Positions 53,941 through 63,297 of a stretch of DNA of 64,000 nt are shown one piece after another. Position 1 is the first letter of the stretch; the number at the start of each line of letters is the position of its first letter. The stretch is from an uncultured bacterium (GTDB lineage: Bacteria; Planctomycetota; UBA8742; UBA2392): positions 1 to 64,000 of the forward strand of contig CALLQI010000003.1 in assembly GCA_938014885.1 (NCBI GenBank), written 5' to 3'. The notes under the pieces were generated by a model. It saw only the letters and a program-made list of their open reading frames with translations, did not search any database and had not been told where the DNA came from. The position numbers were made by a program, and so were the translations under genes.

Positions 53941-54591
53941 ATGCGCAACGTAATGGGATTCGTAACCGCCTGCGCCTTCATGTTGCTGGTGGGCGGCCTG
54001 ATTCGAGGCGCGGCACTCAGCCGCGTCGACGCCCCGCCAGCCGAAGGGCAGCCGGAGCAAAGCCAGCACCAGGGCCACGGCGCTGACACCGCCGTGCAGC
54101 AGCCCAACGCAGATGTGCCGAAGAAGGCCGAACCTGAGACGGAAGAGCCCAAGAAGGACAAGCCCGAGCCGGAGGCCGCCAAAGAACTTGAGAACGCCAA
54201 CGACCCCGTTAGCGGCAAGGCTGCGGGCGACAAGCCTACGGTGCTGGAACACAAAGGCTGGAAGATACGGTTTGAGAACGAGGCCAATCGTGACAAGTTC
54301 CTGAAGAAGCCGATCCGTTACTACGCGACCCTTTCGCTTGAGCCCACCAGTGACGGCAAGCTGCTGAAGGTGGACCCAGCCGGATACGAAAAGGCGGCGC
54401 CCGCAACCTGCGGCATCATGGGCGGGGATATTGACCCCGACGGCGACGTGTTCGTCCTGCACCGAGGCTTCAAGGTCTACTTCTGCTGCTGGAGCGGCTG
54501 CGGCGACGAATTCGTGGCCAATGCCGCAAAATACTACGACCATTACGGCTTGGTCGAAAAGGACGGAAAGCTGGCGCGAAAGAAGGAGTAG
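53941..54591 (+). CDS. YHS-domain protein of the efflux operon
   Basis: 216 residues. An N-terminal membrane anchor (VTACAFMLLVGGLI) is followed by a Glu/Lys/Pro-rich spacer with His (QHQGHG) and two YHS-like units: NDPVSGK...WKIRFENEANRDKFLKKP and TCGIMGGDIDPDGD with FKVYFCCWSGCGDEF. YHS domains bind copper or related metals in efflux systems. It lies between the outer-membrane and adaptor genes, so it may pass metal to the adaptor in the periplasm. Confidence 0.8.
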   Translation: MRNVMGFVTACAFMLLVGGLIRGAALSRVDAPPAEGQPEQSQHQGHGADTAVQQPNADVPKKAEPETEEPKKDKPEPEAAKELENANDPVSGKAAGDKPTVLEHKGWKIRFENEANRDKFLKKPIRYYATLSLEPTSDGKLLKVDPAGYEKAAPATCGIMGGDIDPDGDVFVLHRGFKVYFCCWSGCGDEFVANAAKYYDHYGLVEKDGKLARKKE

Positions 54592-54593
54592 CC

Positions 54594-56162
54594 ATGCCTG
54601 AGGAGACCCCGGCAGAAAAGCCGACTGATGCCGCGCGCCCAGGCCTCCTGAAGCGCCGAGCATTCCTTGCTTCGATTCTGGGGGGCACCGTGGCCGGCCT
54701 GGCCGGGGCCATGCTGGTACCTCGTGACTGGCTGCTTGCGCCGGGTAAGCCTGTGGTCGACCCCCATGCGGGCCATGGGCCTGCAGGAACCAAAGTCTTC
54801 TATGCCTGCCCCATGTTCTGCACCCGGCTGGACAAGCCCGGCGATTGCCCGGTGTGCGGTATGACGCTGGAAATGTTCGTGGACACAGGCGAAGTGCTGC
54901 CGCTGGACGATCGCGACCGCTGGGCCATGGGTATTCGCACCGAAGCCCCAAAACGCCGGATGCTCGCGCGTGAAATCCGCACCCTGGGCCAGTTCGAGGT
55001 GGATGAATCCCTGGATCGGGTTGTCAGCGCATGGGTCGCCGGCCGCATTGACCGCATGCATGCGGACTACACGGGCGTTGCAGTGTCGGAAGGCGACCAC
55101 CTATTCGACTTGTATTCGCCGGACCTCTACTCGGCCCACAGGGAGTTGAAGGTTGCCCAGGAATCCGCGGCTGGCGGCACCCCGGGCGCGGACAAGTTGC
55201 TGCAACTGTCCCGCGAAAAACTCCGGCGGCTGGGCCTTACTGCGCCTCAGCTGCAGCAGCTGGAAGGCCGCCCCGCCGACTCACCTACCTTCACCGTTCC
55301 CAGCCCCATCTCGGGTGTGGTCCTGGAGAAGATGGCACGCGAAGGCCAGTACCTTGAGACGGGTATGCCAGTGTACCGCGTGGCCGACCTGTCGCGCCTC
55401 TGGCTGATGTTGAGCATTCACGAGCGCGACCTGCCATTTGTAGCACTGGGCCAGCCGGTCCGTGTCGAGCTGGGCGGAGTTGCCCCCGAGACCGTAAGCG
55501 GGCAAGTCAGTTTCATTGACCCCACGCTCGACACAATGACACGCACAGCCCGCGTGCGCGTCGAAGTTCCTAATCAGTCTGGGCGCCTCAAGCCCGGCAT
55601 GTTTGGCACGGCGACAATCCTGGCCTGGCTTGCCTCAGACGGGGCGGTGGCCCAGCCGGCACTGGCCGGCCAGTACGCCTGCCCGATGCATCCGCTGCAG
55701 TGGTCAGAGGTCGCAGGGGAATCGTGCCGGATCTGCGGCATGTCCATGCGGCGGCGTACCCCGCAACGCGGCACCCCACAGGCGCCTGTACTCGCGGTCC
55801 CGCGCGAGGCCGTTCTCAGCACCGGGCGGCGTCACGTTGTGTACGTCGAGTGGTGGGCCAAACGCAACCCGGACGGCACGGTCAGCCACAACCACGCCGG
55901 CCTGGCCGAAAAGCTGCAGAGGCCCGAGTACCAGGGCTTTGAAGTCAAGCTGGGCGCGCTGTGCACCGAATACCACGAGATGAAGGACGGCACGCTGCAT
56001 CGCGGCGACGAGTACTACGCCGTGCGCTCCGGCCTGCCATCGGGGGTACGGATCGTGACGAACGGCCAGTTCCTGATTGACAGCCAGATGGAACTCGCGG
56101 GCAAACCCTCGCTGTTCCGGCCTGAAGGCGGGTCGGCGGCAGCGACCCACAGCGGTCATTGA
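54594..56162 (+). CDS. CusB-like RND periplasmic adaptor with two metal-binding domains
   Basis: 522 residues behind AAGGAG. A twin-arginine-type leader (KRRAFLASILGG) is followed by a heavy-metal-binding domain (about 66-92, YACPMFCTR ... CPVCGM). The membrane-fusion core follows: barrel-sandwich LDRVVSAWVAGRIDRMHADY, hairpin helices, FTVPSPISGVVLEKMAREGQ, and beta-barrel VRVEVPNQSGRLKPGMFGTA. A second heavy-metal-binding domain (about 361-385, YACPMHP ... CRICGMSM) is inserted before the membrane-proximal part. One such domain is usual; two are less common. It links the pump to the outer-membrane channel. Confidence 0.88.
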   Translation: MPEETPAEKPTDAARPGLLKRRAFLASILGGTVAGLAGAMLVPRDWLLAPGKPVVDPHAGHGPAGTKVFYACPMFCTRLDKPGDCPVCGMTLEMFVDTGEVLPLDDRDRWAMGIRTEAPKRRMLAREIRTLGQFEVDESLDRVVSAWVAGRIDRMHADYTGVAVSEGDHLFDLYSPDLYSAHRELKVAQESAAGGTPGADKLLQLSREKLRRLGLTAPQLQQLEGRPADSPTFTVPSPISGVVLEKMAREGQYLETGMPVYRVADLSRLWLMLSIHERDLPFVALGQPVRVELGGVAPETVSGQVSFIDPTLDTMTRTARVRVEVPNQSGRLKPGMFGTATILAWLASDGAVAQPALAGQYACPMHPLQWSEVAGESCRICGMSMRRRTPQRGTPQAPVLAVPREAVLSTGRRHVVYVEWWAKRNPDGTVSHNHAGLAEKLQRPEYQGFEVKLGALCTEYHEMKDGTLHRGDEYYAVRSGLPSGVRIVTNGQFLIDSQMELAGKPSLFRPEGGSAAATHSGH

Positions 56163-56174
56163 TAGGGCGACGGC

Positions 56175-59100
56175 ATGATCGGCAAGCTGATCGAGCAATG
56201 TCTGCGGATGAAGATGCTGGTGCTGATCGCCACGGCAGGCGTGATCGTGTTCGGATTCAAGGCGCTGCTGGACAACCCCAAGGATGCAATTCCCGACATC
56301 AGCGTGAACCAGGTGATCGTCTCCACTGAGTGGATGGGACGAAGCCCCCAGGATGTCGAAGACCAGGTCACCTACCCGCTGGCAAGCGCCTTGCAGGCCG
56401 TGCCACGGGTAGAGGACGTGCGCACGATGTCCGGTTTCGGCATGTCGCGCGTGTACCTGATCTTTGAAGACGGCGTGGACATCTATTGGGCCCGCGCCCG
56501 GGTTTTGGAACGCATGGCCGTGGCGCAGGCCAACCTGCCCCAGGGCGTCACGCCCACTTTGGGCCCGGACGCCACGGCTCTGGGCCAGGTGTACATGTAC
56601 ACCATTGACGGCCCATACAACCTGGCCGAGCTGCGCACGATCCAGGACTACACGCTGCGCTACGCCCTGCTGCAGGTTGACGGGGTGGCCGAGGTCGCCA
56701 GCATCGGCGGGTTTGTCCGCGAGTACCAGGTCGAGATCGATCCGGACAGGCTTCGCGCCCACGACGTGATGCTTGACGATGTGGTCACGGCACTCAAGAA
56801 CTCCAACCTGGACGTGGGCGCCAAGGCCGTCGAGAAGGGCGGAGCCGAATACCTGATTCGCGGCGTGGGATTCGTGAAGACCCTTTCCGACCTTGAACAG
56901 GTCGTCGTCAAGACCAACGGACACGTGCCTGTGCGGCTGTCAGACGTCGCGCGCGTGCAGCAAGGCCCGGAGTTCCGGCGCGGCGCGCTGGCCGACGGCA
57001 GCAGCGAGCGCGTCGGCGGCATTGTCACCATCCGGTACGGCGCAAACCCGCTTGAAGTAGTGGAGCGCGTCAAGGCGGAACTTGCGCGCCTGCAGTCCAC
57101 GCTGCCGCAGGGAATCCAGGTCACATCATTCTATGACCGGACGGAACTGATTCATGAAACGCTCGACACGCTGCGCGACACGCTGGTTGAAGAAGTCATT
57201 GTCACCGCGTTGATCATCCTGATCTTCCTGCTGCACATACGCAGCGCGCTGATCGTCGCCAGCACCTTTCCGCTGGCCATGCTGCTGGGCTTCATCGGCA
57301 TGCAGGTGTTCGGGGTATCCAGCAACATCATGAGCCTGGGCGGCATCGCGATTGCCATCGGCGACATTGCCGACATGGCGATCATCATGACCGAGGCGAT
57401 CTACCTGGGCCTGCTTGACGACAAGGGTCGAAGCCCGCGAATTCAGGTCGTCGGCAATGCGGCCCGTGAGGTCGGCGGTGCCATCGTCACCAGCGTGGCG
57501 ACCACGGTGATCAGCTTCATCCCGATCTTCGCCCTGACCGGCCAGAGTTACAAACTGTTTGCGCCCATGGCCTGGACCAAGACACTGACCCTGAGTGCCT
57601 CGCTGCTGCTTGCGGTGTGCCTGGTGCCCGTGCTGTGCTACATGTTCATCGGCGGGCGTACGGCCCGGCAGCTCGCGCCGCGTCAACGCCGGTTCAGCGC
57701 CGCGCTGAAGTGGGTGGCGGCGCTGGGCATGGGCGCGCTGGTGGCCTGGGTCGTGGTCCGTTCTGATCGCTATATCGAAGCCTGGCTCGGGCTGGATGCG
57801 GCTTTCGTCGCCATACCGGCCTTCCTGTTGGCGGCGCTTGGCGTGCTGCGCCTCTGGGCCGAGCCCCTCACGCCCATTGAATCCAACCCGGTTTCGCGCG
57901 CTCTGGTCGGGGTGTACCGCCCGACGCTGAGCCACTTCCTGCGCCGCGGCAGGTTGCTGTATGCATTTGCCGTGGTCTTCATGGTCCTTGGCGCAATGGC
58001 GGCCTTTGGCGCGCACGTGGTGTTGTGGCCCATCAAGGCACCGATTGAGGCCGCCGGCGGTGAACCCGACCGGATTCGCCCGATTGCCGCGATACAGGAC
58101 CACTACCCGGGCTTCGGCCAGGAGTTTATGCCGCCGCTGGATGAAGGATCGCTGCTGTTCATGCCTTCGCTGCTCTCACAGGCCAGCCTGTCAGAGACAC
58201 TGCGGGTGATGGAGTGGCAGACCCAGCAGATCATGACCGTGCCTGAAGTCGCCCACGCCATAGGCAAGCTGGGCCGGGCTGAAACCGCGCTCGACCCCGC
58301 GCCGATCGGCATGATCGAAACGGTTGTGATCCTGAAGCCCCGCGACCAGTGGCGGCCAAGCATGGACAAGAAGCAGCTCGTGGCCGAGCTTCGCCGTGTC
58401 ACGGGGCTGAAGGGTGCGGCACCAAGCTGGCTGCAGCCAATCCAGACCCGCGTGGTCATGCTTTCCAGTGGCATACGCTCACAGATCGGGCTGGAGATCC
58501 TGGGCGACGACGCCAACCAGCTTGCGGAACTGGCGCTGGCACTCGAACCGATCATCAAGCAGGTCGAGGGTGCAGGCGACGTCGTCGCCATGCGCACCGG
58601 CGGCAAACCCTACATCGAGTATCGTCTGCGCCGGGAACGGATGCAGCACTATGGCCTGTCAGTGATGATGGTCCAGGAGACCATTGAGGCCGCTGTGGGC
58701 GGCGTGAAGCTGACCACCACTGTGGAAGGACGCGAACGTTACCCGGTGCGTCTGCGTTACGAACGCGATCTGCGCGACCGGTTGGAAGACCTGGAGCGTA
58801 TCCTGGTGGCCACGCCCGGCGGCGCGCAGGTGCCGATCACGGAAGTGGCGGACATCGAATACGTGGTCGGCCCGTCCGAGATCCGCGGTGCAAACGGCAA
58901 GCTGGCCGGCTACGTCACGTTCAACACGGTCGGCGTTGATGAAACGCGCCTGATCGCGCGGGTCGAAGAGCGCCTGCAGCAGGCCATCAACAACAAGGAG
59001 ATCGACTGGCCGTCGGGCTACTCCTTCAACTGGGTCGGCCAGTACCAGGAACAGCAGCGCACAAACCAGCGCCTGATTCTGATCGTGCCGGTGATCCTTG

Positions 59101-59645
59101 CGCTGATTCTCCTGATCCTGTACCTGCACTTCCGCAGGTGGTCCTACACCCTGATCGTGTTCTCTGGCCTTCCGCTGAACCTCGCGGGCGGGGCGCTGAT
59201 GATCCGGTACTGGCCCTGGCTGCAAAGCCTGTTCACGGGCCAGCCTCAGGGCCCGCCGGTCTATGTGACGGTCGCAGTCATCGTGGGATTCCTGGTGCTG
59301 GCCGGCGTGGCGCTGAATGACGGCGTGGTCGTAGGCACCTACATTGAACAGCTGCGGCAACGCAAGCCGCCCCGAACGATTCAAGACATTCGCGATCTTG
59401 TCACCGAGGCAGGAAGCCGACGAGTGCGCCCGGCATTCATGACCCTGCTGACCAGCCTGATCGGCCTGTTGCCCATCCTGTGGGCGACCGGCCGAGGCAG
59501 CGACGTGATGCAACCGATGGCTCTGCCGATCTTCGGCGGGATGCTGATTGACGCGGTGTCCATGTTCATGGTGCCCGTCGTAATGTGCCGCTGGCATGAG
59601 TTACACCTGCGAGCGGAAATAAAACGCGCGAGTTCGACAAGCTGA
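56175..59645 (+). CDS. CusA/CzcA-type heavy-metal efflux RND pump
   Basis: 1,156 residues, about 110 more than E. coli CusA. The start MIGKLIEQCLRMKMLVLIAT and DAIPDISVNQVIVSTEW are typical. Membrane segment 4 has GGIAIAIGDIADMAIIMTEA with Asp 400 and Glu 407, the proton-relay acids. The extra length lies mainly at about 495-567, with two added hydrophobic segments (KWVAALGMGALVAWVVV, AFVAIPAFLLAALGVL). Of the three methionines of the CusA copper site, only that in TRVVMLSSGIR (M762) is kept; the other places hold Leu 828 and Glu 902. The metal may therefore not be Cu(I)/Ag(I). Confidence 0.9.
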   Translation: MIGKLIEQCLRMKMLVLIATAGVIVFGFKALLDNPKDAIPDISVNQVIVSTEWMGRSPQDVEDQVTYPLASALQAVPRVEDVRTMSGFGMSRVYLIFEDGVDIYWARARVLERMAVAQANLPQGVTPTLGPDATALGQVYMYTIDGPYNLAELRTIQDYTLRYALLQVDGVAEVASIGGFVREYQVEIDPDRLRAHDVMLDDVVTALKNSNLDVGAKAVEKGGAEYLIRGVGFVKTLSDLEQVVVKTNGHVPVRLSDVARVQQGPEFRRGALADGSSERVGGIVTIRYGANPLEVVERVKAELARLQSTLPQGIQVTSFYDRTELIHETLDTLRDTLVEEVIVTALIILIFLLHIRSALIVASTFPLAMLLGFIGMQVFGVSSNIMSLGGIAIAIGDIADMAIIMTEAIYLGLLDDKGRSPRIQVVGNAAREVGGAIVTSVATTVISFIPIFALTGQSYKLFAPMAWTKTLTLSASLLLAVCLVPVLCYMFIGGRTARQLAPRQRRFSAALKWVAALGMGALVAWVVVRSDRYIEAWLGLDAAFVAIPAFLLAALGVLRLWAEPLTPIESNPVSRALVGVYRPTLSHFLRRGRLLYAFAVVFMVLGAMAAFGAHVVLWPIKAPIEAAGGEPDRIRPIAAIQDHYPGFGQEFMPPLDEGSLLFMPSLLSQASLSETLRVMEWQTQQIMTVPEVAHAIGKLGRAETALDPAPIGMIETVVILKPRDQWRPSMDKKQLVAELRRVTGLKGAAPSWLQPIQTRVVMLSSGIRSQIGLEILGDDANQLAELALALEPIIKQVEGAGDVVAMRTGGKPYIEYRLRRERMQHYGLSVMMVQETIEAAVGGVKLTTTVEGRERYPVRLRYERDLRDRLEDLERILVATPGGAQVPITEVADIEYVVGPSEIRGANGKLAGYVTFNTVGVDETRLIARVEERLQQAINNKEIDWPSGYSFNWVGQYQEQQRTNQRLILIVPVILALILLILYLHFRRWSYTLIVFSGLPLNLAGGALMIRYWPWLQSLFTGQPQGPPVYVTVAVIVGFLVLAGVALNDGVVVGTYIEQLRQRKPPRTIQDIRDLVTEAGSRRVRPAFMTLLTSLIGLLPILWATGRGSDVMQPMALPIFGGMLIDAVSMFMVPVVMCRWHELHLRAEIKRASSTS

Positions 59646-60026
59646 GGGCGCGGATGAGAAGGTTGGCAGCTAAGAGCCGGAGAACGAAGTAGGACCATCC
59701 GCCTTGTCCCTAGCGAAGAGACGGTCGGGCCTATTTCTACGCGTTGTTTGGAACTCAAACGTTATCGACAAGATCAAAGGCAGCCGTCGGGTTTCAGGTG
59801 ACGCTCTTCATGCCGAGGGCTTCGTCCTGCCGGCAACAGGCTACCAAGTCAGGCTCAGAGCCCGAAGCGCGATTCGCGCACCCGCCAAAACGCAATCGGA
59901 AGCCTCAGCCCGACGCGCGTTCTGAAGCAGTTCCTGGATGCAGGCAAAGTTGTCGCTGAAGTAGTTCAAGATGTTCCGCAGGATGCTCGATGCATCCGCG
60001 CGAACACAAAGTTGTGAAGGCATGGA
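59646..60026. other. 380-base gap, no gene supported
   Basis: Between the pump and the first TPR gene. No long coding-like frame, no terminator with a T-run and no repeat were seen. GAAGG before 60027 is the TPR gene's ribosome site. Confidence 0.45.
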
Positions 60027-61400
60027 ATGTCCTTGGCCCCATGGGCCGGTTGGTTGTTGGATATGGGCGTGGAAGCCAGTGCCGAAACCGCCTACCTGTT
60101 CCGCCACGCGCTGCTGCGCGACGCGGCCTATGAGCTGCAACCGCCGGGCGAGCGGTCGAGACTTCACCGCATCGCCGCGAGTTGTATCGAGCACGTGTAT
60201 AGCGGGCCTCCGGAGGCTCCGCCCCTCTCTGCCATCGAGATTTTCGACACGCCGCCCCACCCGCTGGACGCACATGCCGCAGACATCCTGTTCCACGCGG
60301 AGGCCTCACTCGGCGGCGGCGAGGCCGATCCCGCGCTGATAGAAACTTGCCTGCTCTACCTGCAACGGGCGGCCTGCCACAGCGACCGCATGCACCGCTC
60401 AGTTGACGCGGCAGCTTTGTGGCGCCGCGCCGGCGAGCTGGCCACGGGGCAGCAGCAGCTCAGTTGCCTGTTGCGCTCGGCAGCGTCCACACATCGCAAC
60501 GGCGACGCGCGGCACGCCGATAAACAACTGCGCGAGGTCCTCTCGGCCGCGCGTGCCGGACCGGACAGGCGCTTTGTTGCAATCGTGCTGGCCAAGCTGA
60601 TGAACGTGGCGCGCGAACTTGGCGAAACAAAAGAGTGCGAAACACTTGGCCTGGAGGCACGGGCGATTGCCCGCGAGTGTGGCGATCCGCTGCAGGAAGC
60701 CGTCGCGCTGGGCAGCCTGGCCATGCTGTATCGTGAGACCGGGCGGGTCGCGGAATCCGAAGCCGCATACCTTCAAAGCCTGGAGGTATTCCGAGAGGCC
60801 GCAGCTCCGCGCTACGCTGCGGTGGCATTGTCGAGCCTGGCGGTGCTCTACCAGATGACGGGGCGAGGGCACGATGCGATGGAGCGTTACCAGGAAGCGC
60901 TGAAGCTCTGCCGCGATGTTGGTGACCGCCGTCTGGAGGGAATGACGATCGGAAACATTGGAATCGTGTACCAGGGTCAGCAGCGCTACGCGGAAGCGGC
61001 GCAGCACTATGAAGAAGCACTCGCGATTCACCGCGAAGTCGGAAACCGTCGGTCCGAAGGCATCACGTTGGGAAACATCGCCGGCATGGTCCGGGAAACC
61101 GGCGACCCGCAGCGCGCCGCCGGGATGTACGAGGCCGCGCTGGCCATCCACCGTGAACTGGGTAACCGAGCCTTCGAAGGCGGCCATCTCGGCTACTACG
61201 CCATCTGCCTGCTGGAACTCGGACGAGTCGAAGATGCCCGGCAAGCCTGGTCGTCCGCCAGCAGCCTGCTGGCCAAGCACGGCGACACCGTGCAATTGAA
61301 GCGCGGGTACGCGAGGATACAGGAGGCGTGCACTAGCGCGGGAATCACGCCGTTCAAAGCCCCGGCGGAGACAGAGGCAGGCGAACCTGCCGGTAGCTAA
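60027..61400 (+). CDS. TPR-repeat protein (first of a tandem pair)
   Basis: 457 residues. The N-terminal 60 residues (TAYLFRHALLRDAAYELQPP, GERSRLHRIAASCIEHVY) resemble the end of the ATPase domain in STAND/adenylate-cyclase-type regulators, but no Walker motifs precede it. About seven TPR units follow from about residue 130, for example YQEALKLCRDVGDRRLEGMT and IGNIGIVYQGQQRYAEAAQH. Such arrays bind peptides or partner proteins. ATG 60027 has AAGG six bases upstream. A paralogue starts ten bases after the stop. Confidence 0.75.
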   Translation: MSLAPWAGWLLDMGVEASAETAYLFRHALLRDAAYELQPPGERSRLHRIAASCIEHVYSGPPEAPPLSAIEIFDTPPHPLDAHAADILFHAEASLGGGEADPALIETCLLYLQRAACHSDRMHRSVDAAALWRRAGELATGQQQLSCLLRSAASTHRNGDARHADKQLREVLSAARAGPDRRFVAIVLAKLMNVARELGETKECETLGLEARAIARECGDPLQEAVALGSLAMLYRETGRVAESEAAYLQSLEVFREAAAPRYAAVALSSLAVLYQMTGRGHDAMERYQEALKLCRDVGDRRLEGMTIGNIGIVYQGQQRYAEAAQHYEEALAIHREVGNRRSEGITLGNIAGMVRETGDPQRAAGMYEAALAIHRELGNRAFEGGHLGYYAICLLELGRVEDARQAWSSASSLLAKHGDTVQLKRGYARIQEACTSAGITPFKAPAETEAGEPAGS

Positions 61401-61409
61401 CATGCCTTC

Positions 61410-62750
61410 ATGCACGCCGAGCAAGCCTACCTCTTCCGCCACGCGCTTCTACGTGACGCGGCCTATCAGCTGCAGCTCCCCGGCGAAAAGGCGCAATTGC
61501 ACCGTTTGGCGTTTGAATTGATCGAGCAACTGTACGGCGGGCCGGCGCCTGAGCGTCCGGCGCTGGGCAGCGTCGAAGAACCTGCGCCATCGCCTCACGC
61601 GACAGACGCAGTCGCGCATGAGCTGGCTGGGCATGCGCGTTCTGCACTGCAGATTGATGGATTCGATCAAGGAAAAATGATTGTCGCGCTCAAGCTCTAT
61701 CTGCAGCGTGCGGCAGAACACGCGGAGAATCACTTTCAGTTCGCTGAAGCGCAACGGCATTGGGTCGCGCTGTCCGAGCTGGTGCAAGACTGTGTCAAGG
61801 GCGAGGTCCTTCGCCGCGCTGGCCGCGCAGCTAGCCATGTTGGAAAGTCTGGCGAGGCAAAGGGGCTGTTTGAGCAAGCTCTGACAATTCACCGCAGAGT
61901 GGGCGACCGTCGCTTTGAAGGCTTGGCGCTGGGCAACGTCGCGGGTGTTTCGAACGATGTTGGTAACGTCGAACAGGCCGAACGAGATTACGATGAGGCG
62001 CGGCACCTCCTCCGACAGGCCGGCGATCGCAACGGTGAAGGTGCGGCCTTGGCGGGGCTGGCCAGTGTCTACTTGAACACCGCCCGAGCCGAAGACGCTG
62101 AACGAGCTTATGAACAGGCCTTGACCATGTTCCGCGAAAGCGGCAGTCGGGTCCGCGAAGGTTCTGTGCTAGCCAACATGGCCATCTTGTACTGGCAAAC
62201 TGCCCGCTATGACCTTGCTGAACAAGCCTATGAGCGTGCGCTTGACATTCACCGCGCGGTCAAGAATCGGCGCGGCGAAGGCGTTGCAATTGGCAATCTC
62301 GCTGCCCTGTACCAGAGCACTGGCCGCAGCGAGCGGGCGGAGGCGGCTTGCGCACAAGCGCTTGCCATTAGCCGAGAGGTTGGCGACCGTCGCGCCGAAG
62401 GGGTCGCACTTGGAGGTCTAGCTTCGTTACGCCAAGAAGCCGGCCGTGTTGAGCAGGCCCTGCAGGACTTTGAGCTGGCGCTGGCCATTCATCGTGAAGT
62501 TGGCAATCGACGATTTGAGGGCGGTCTTCTTTGCAACTACTCCGTTTGCCTGCTGGCAATGCGCCGCCCCCAAGATGCGCGATCAAGCTGGCGACGGGGA
62601 GCGCAGATGATTGAAGAGCTAGGCGACAAGTTCGAATTGGAGCGCAGGACTGCCTCCATGCGTAAGACTTGCGCCAAGGCCGGTGTTCCACCCTTTGACG
62701 AGGGGGCTGCTACCGACAGTGTTGCCATCGGCGGACAGCCCCCTTCGTAG
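61410..62750 (+). CDS. TPR-repeat protein (second of a tandem pair)
   Basis: 446 residues, a paralogue of the preceding protein with the same layout: MHAEQAYLFRHALLRDAAYQ, then LQLPGEKAQLHRLAFELIEQ, then about seven TPR units (LFEQALTIHRRVGDRRFEGL, AYERALDIHRAVKNRRGEGV). It too lacks an ATPase domain, so this short form seems to be a family of its own rather than an accident. A similar start (MHAETTCLFRH) survives in a degenerate frame near 29.4 kb. No partner is evident. Confidence 0.78.
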   Translation: MHAEQAYLFRHALLRDAAYQLQLPGEKAQLHRLAFELIEQLYGGPAPERPALGSVEEPAPSPHATDAVAHELAGHARSALQIDGFDQGKMIVALKLYLQRAAEHAENHFQFAEAQRHWVALSELVQDCVKGEVLRRAGRAASHVGKSGEAKGLFEQALTIHRRVGDRRFEGLALGNVAGVSNDVGNVEQAERDYDEARHLLRQAGDRNGEGAALAGLASVYLNTARAEDAERAYEQALTMFRESGSRVREGSVLANMAILYWQTARYDLAEQAYERALDIHRAVKNRRGEGVAIGNLAALYQSTGRSERAEAACAQALAISREVGDRRAEGVALGGLASLRQEAGRVEQALQDFELALAIHREVGNRRFEGGLLCNYSVCLLAMRRPQDARSSWRRGAQMIEELGDKFELERRTASMRKTCAKAGVPPFDEGAATDSVAIGGQPPS

Positions 62751-62770
62751 CAAGTTGTTGGTGCGCGATC

Positions 62771-62788
62771 GGCCAAGGTGTCTTGGCC
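62771..62788. terminator. hairpin after the TPR genes
   Basis: GGCCAAG-GTGT-CTTGGCC, a seven-base perfect stem 20 bases past the TPR stop. There is no clear T-run, so termination is only suggested. Confidence 0.4.
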
Positions 62789-62793
62789 GTCGC

Positions 62794-63030
62794 CTAATTG
62801 TCGATCCACCTGCCCGTTGCGGACAGGTCGGTGAGGCGGCCGCCGAGGGTTTGCAGCTTGTGGCGGCTCTCCAGGGGCAGCGCGTTGTCGTTGCCAGCGC
62901 GGGTCAGGGCGTTGGGCACCGCAAACAGGGTCTGACCGGGTTCGACCTGCCATGCGCGGTGGATGGCCGTGCCTTCGTCCTCGGCCAGTTCATAGCGCGT
63001 GACGATCCTGGCGTTCTCAGCCTCCGAGTT
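62794..63030 (-). pseudogene. 3' fragment of an unidentified gene
   Basis: The minus frame ending at TAG 62794-62796 reads ENARIVTRYELAEDEGTAIH, RAWQVEPGQTLFAVPNALTR and LQTLGGRLTDLSATGRWIDN, with coding-like codon use. The protein-like character stops near 63027, where an unrelated plus-strand fragment begins, so the 5' part is lost. No family was recognised. Confidence 0.45.
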
Positions 63031-63292
63031 GATCAGTGTCGTGCCCATTGACGACGCGTTGCGTGAATCAGACGAGACTATCGTCGTCACCATTGTCGCG
63101 GGCGCGGGCTATGGCATCAGCACGCCCTCAACGGCGAGCCTCTCCATCATCGACAACGAGGGCGGCGGCGGCGGCGGAGGAGGCGGAGACGAAGATGGAG
63201 GCTGCAGCACGTCGACGCAGACTGGAAGCTGGCTCCTGCTCGCAATCTGCGCCGCACTTGCCACACGCGCCCGAAAGCCACGCAAACAATAA
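62999..63292 (+). pseudogene. C-terminal fragment of a Calx-beta surface protein with sorting-like tail
   Basis: From about 63025 the frame reads LISVVPIDDALRESDETIVV and GAGYGISTPSTASLSIIDNE, the second half of a Calx-beta repeat. A Gly-run, Cys, a hydrophobic stretch (WLLLAICAALA) and a basic end (RARKPRKQ) follow, the layout of C-terminal sorting signals such as the GlyGly-CTERM type. The rest of the Calx-beta domain and the protein are absent. Confidence 0.6.
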
Positions 63293-63297
63293 AGAAA

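Noticed and set aside
55704..56924. Minus-strand frame of 406 codons across the CusB/CusA junction
   Set aside because: It spans two conserved plus-strand genes and has a His/Val-rich shadow composition.
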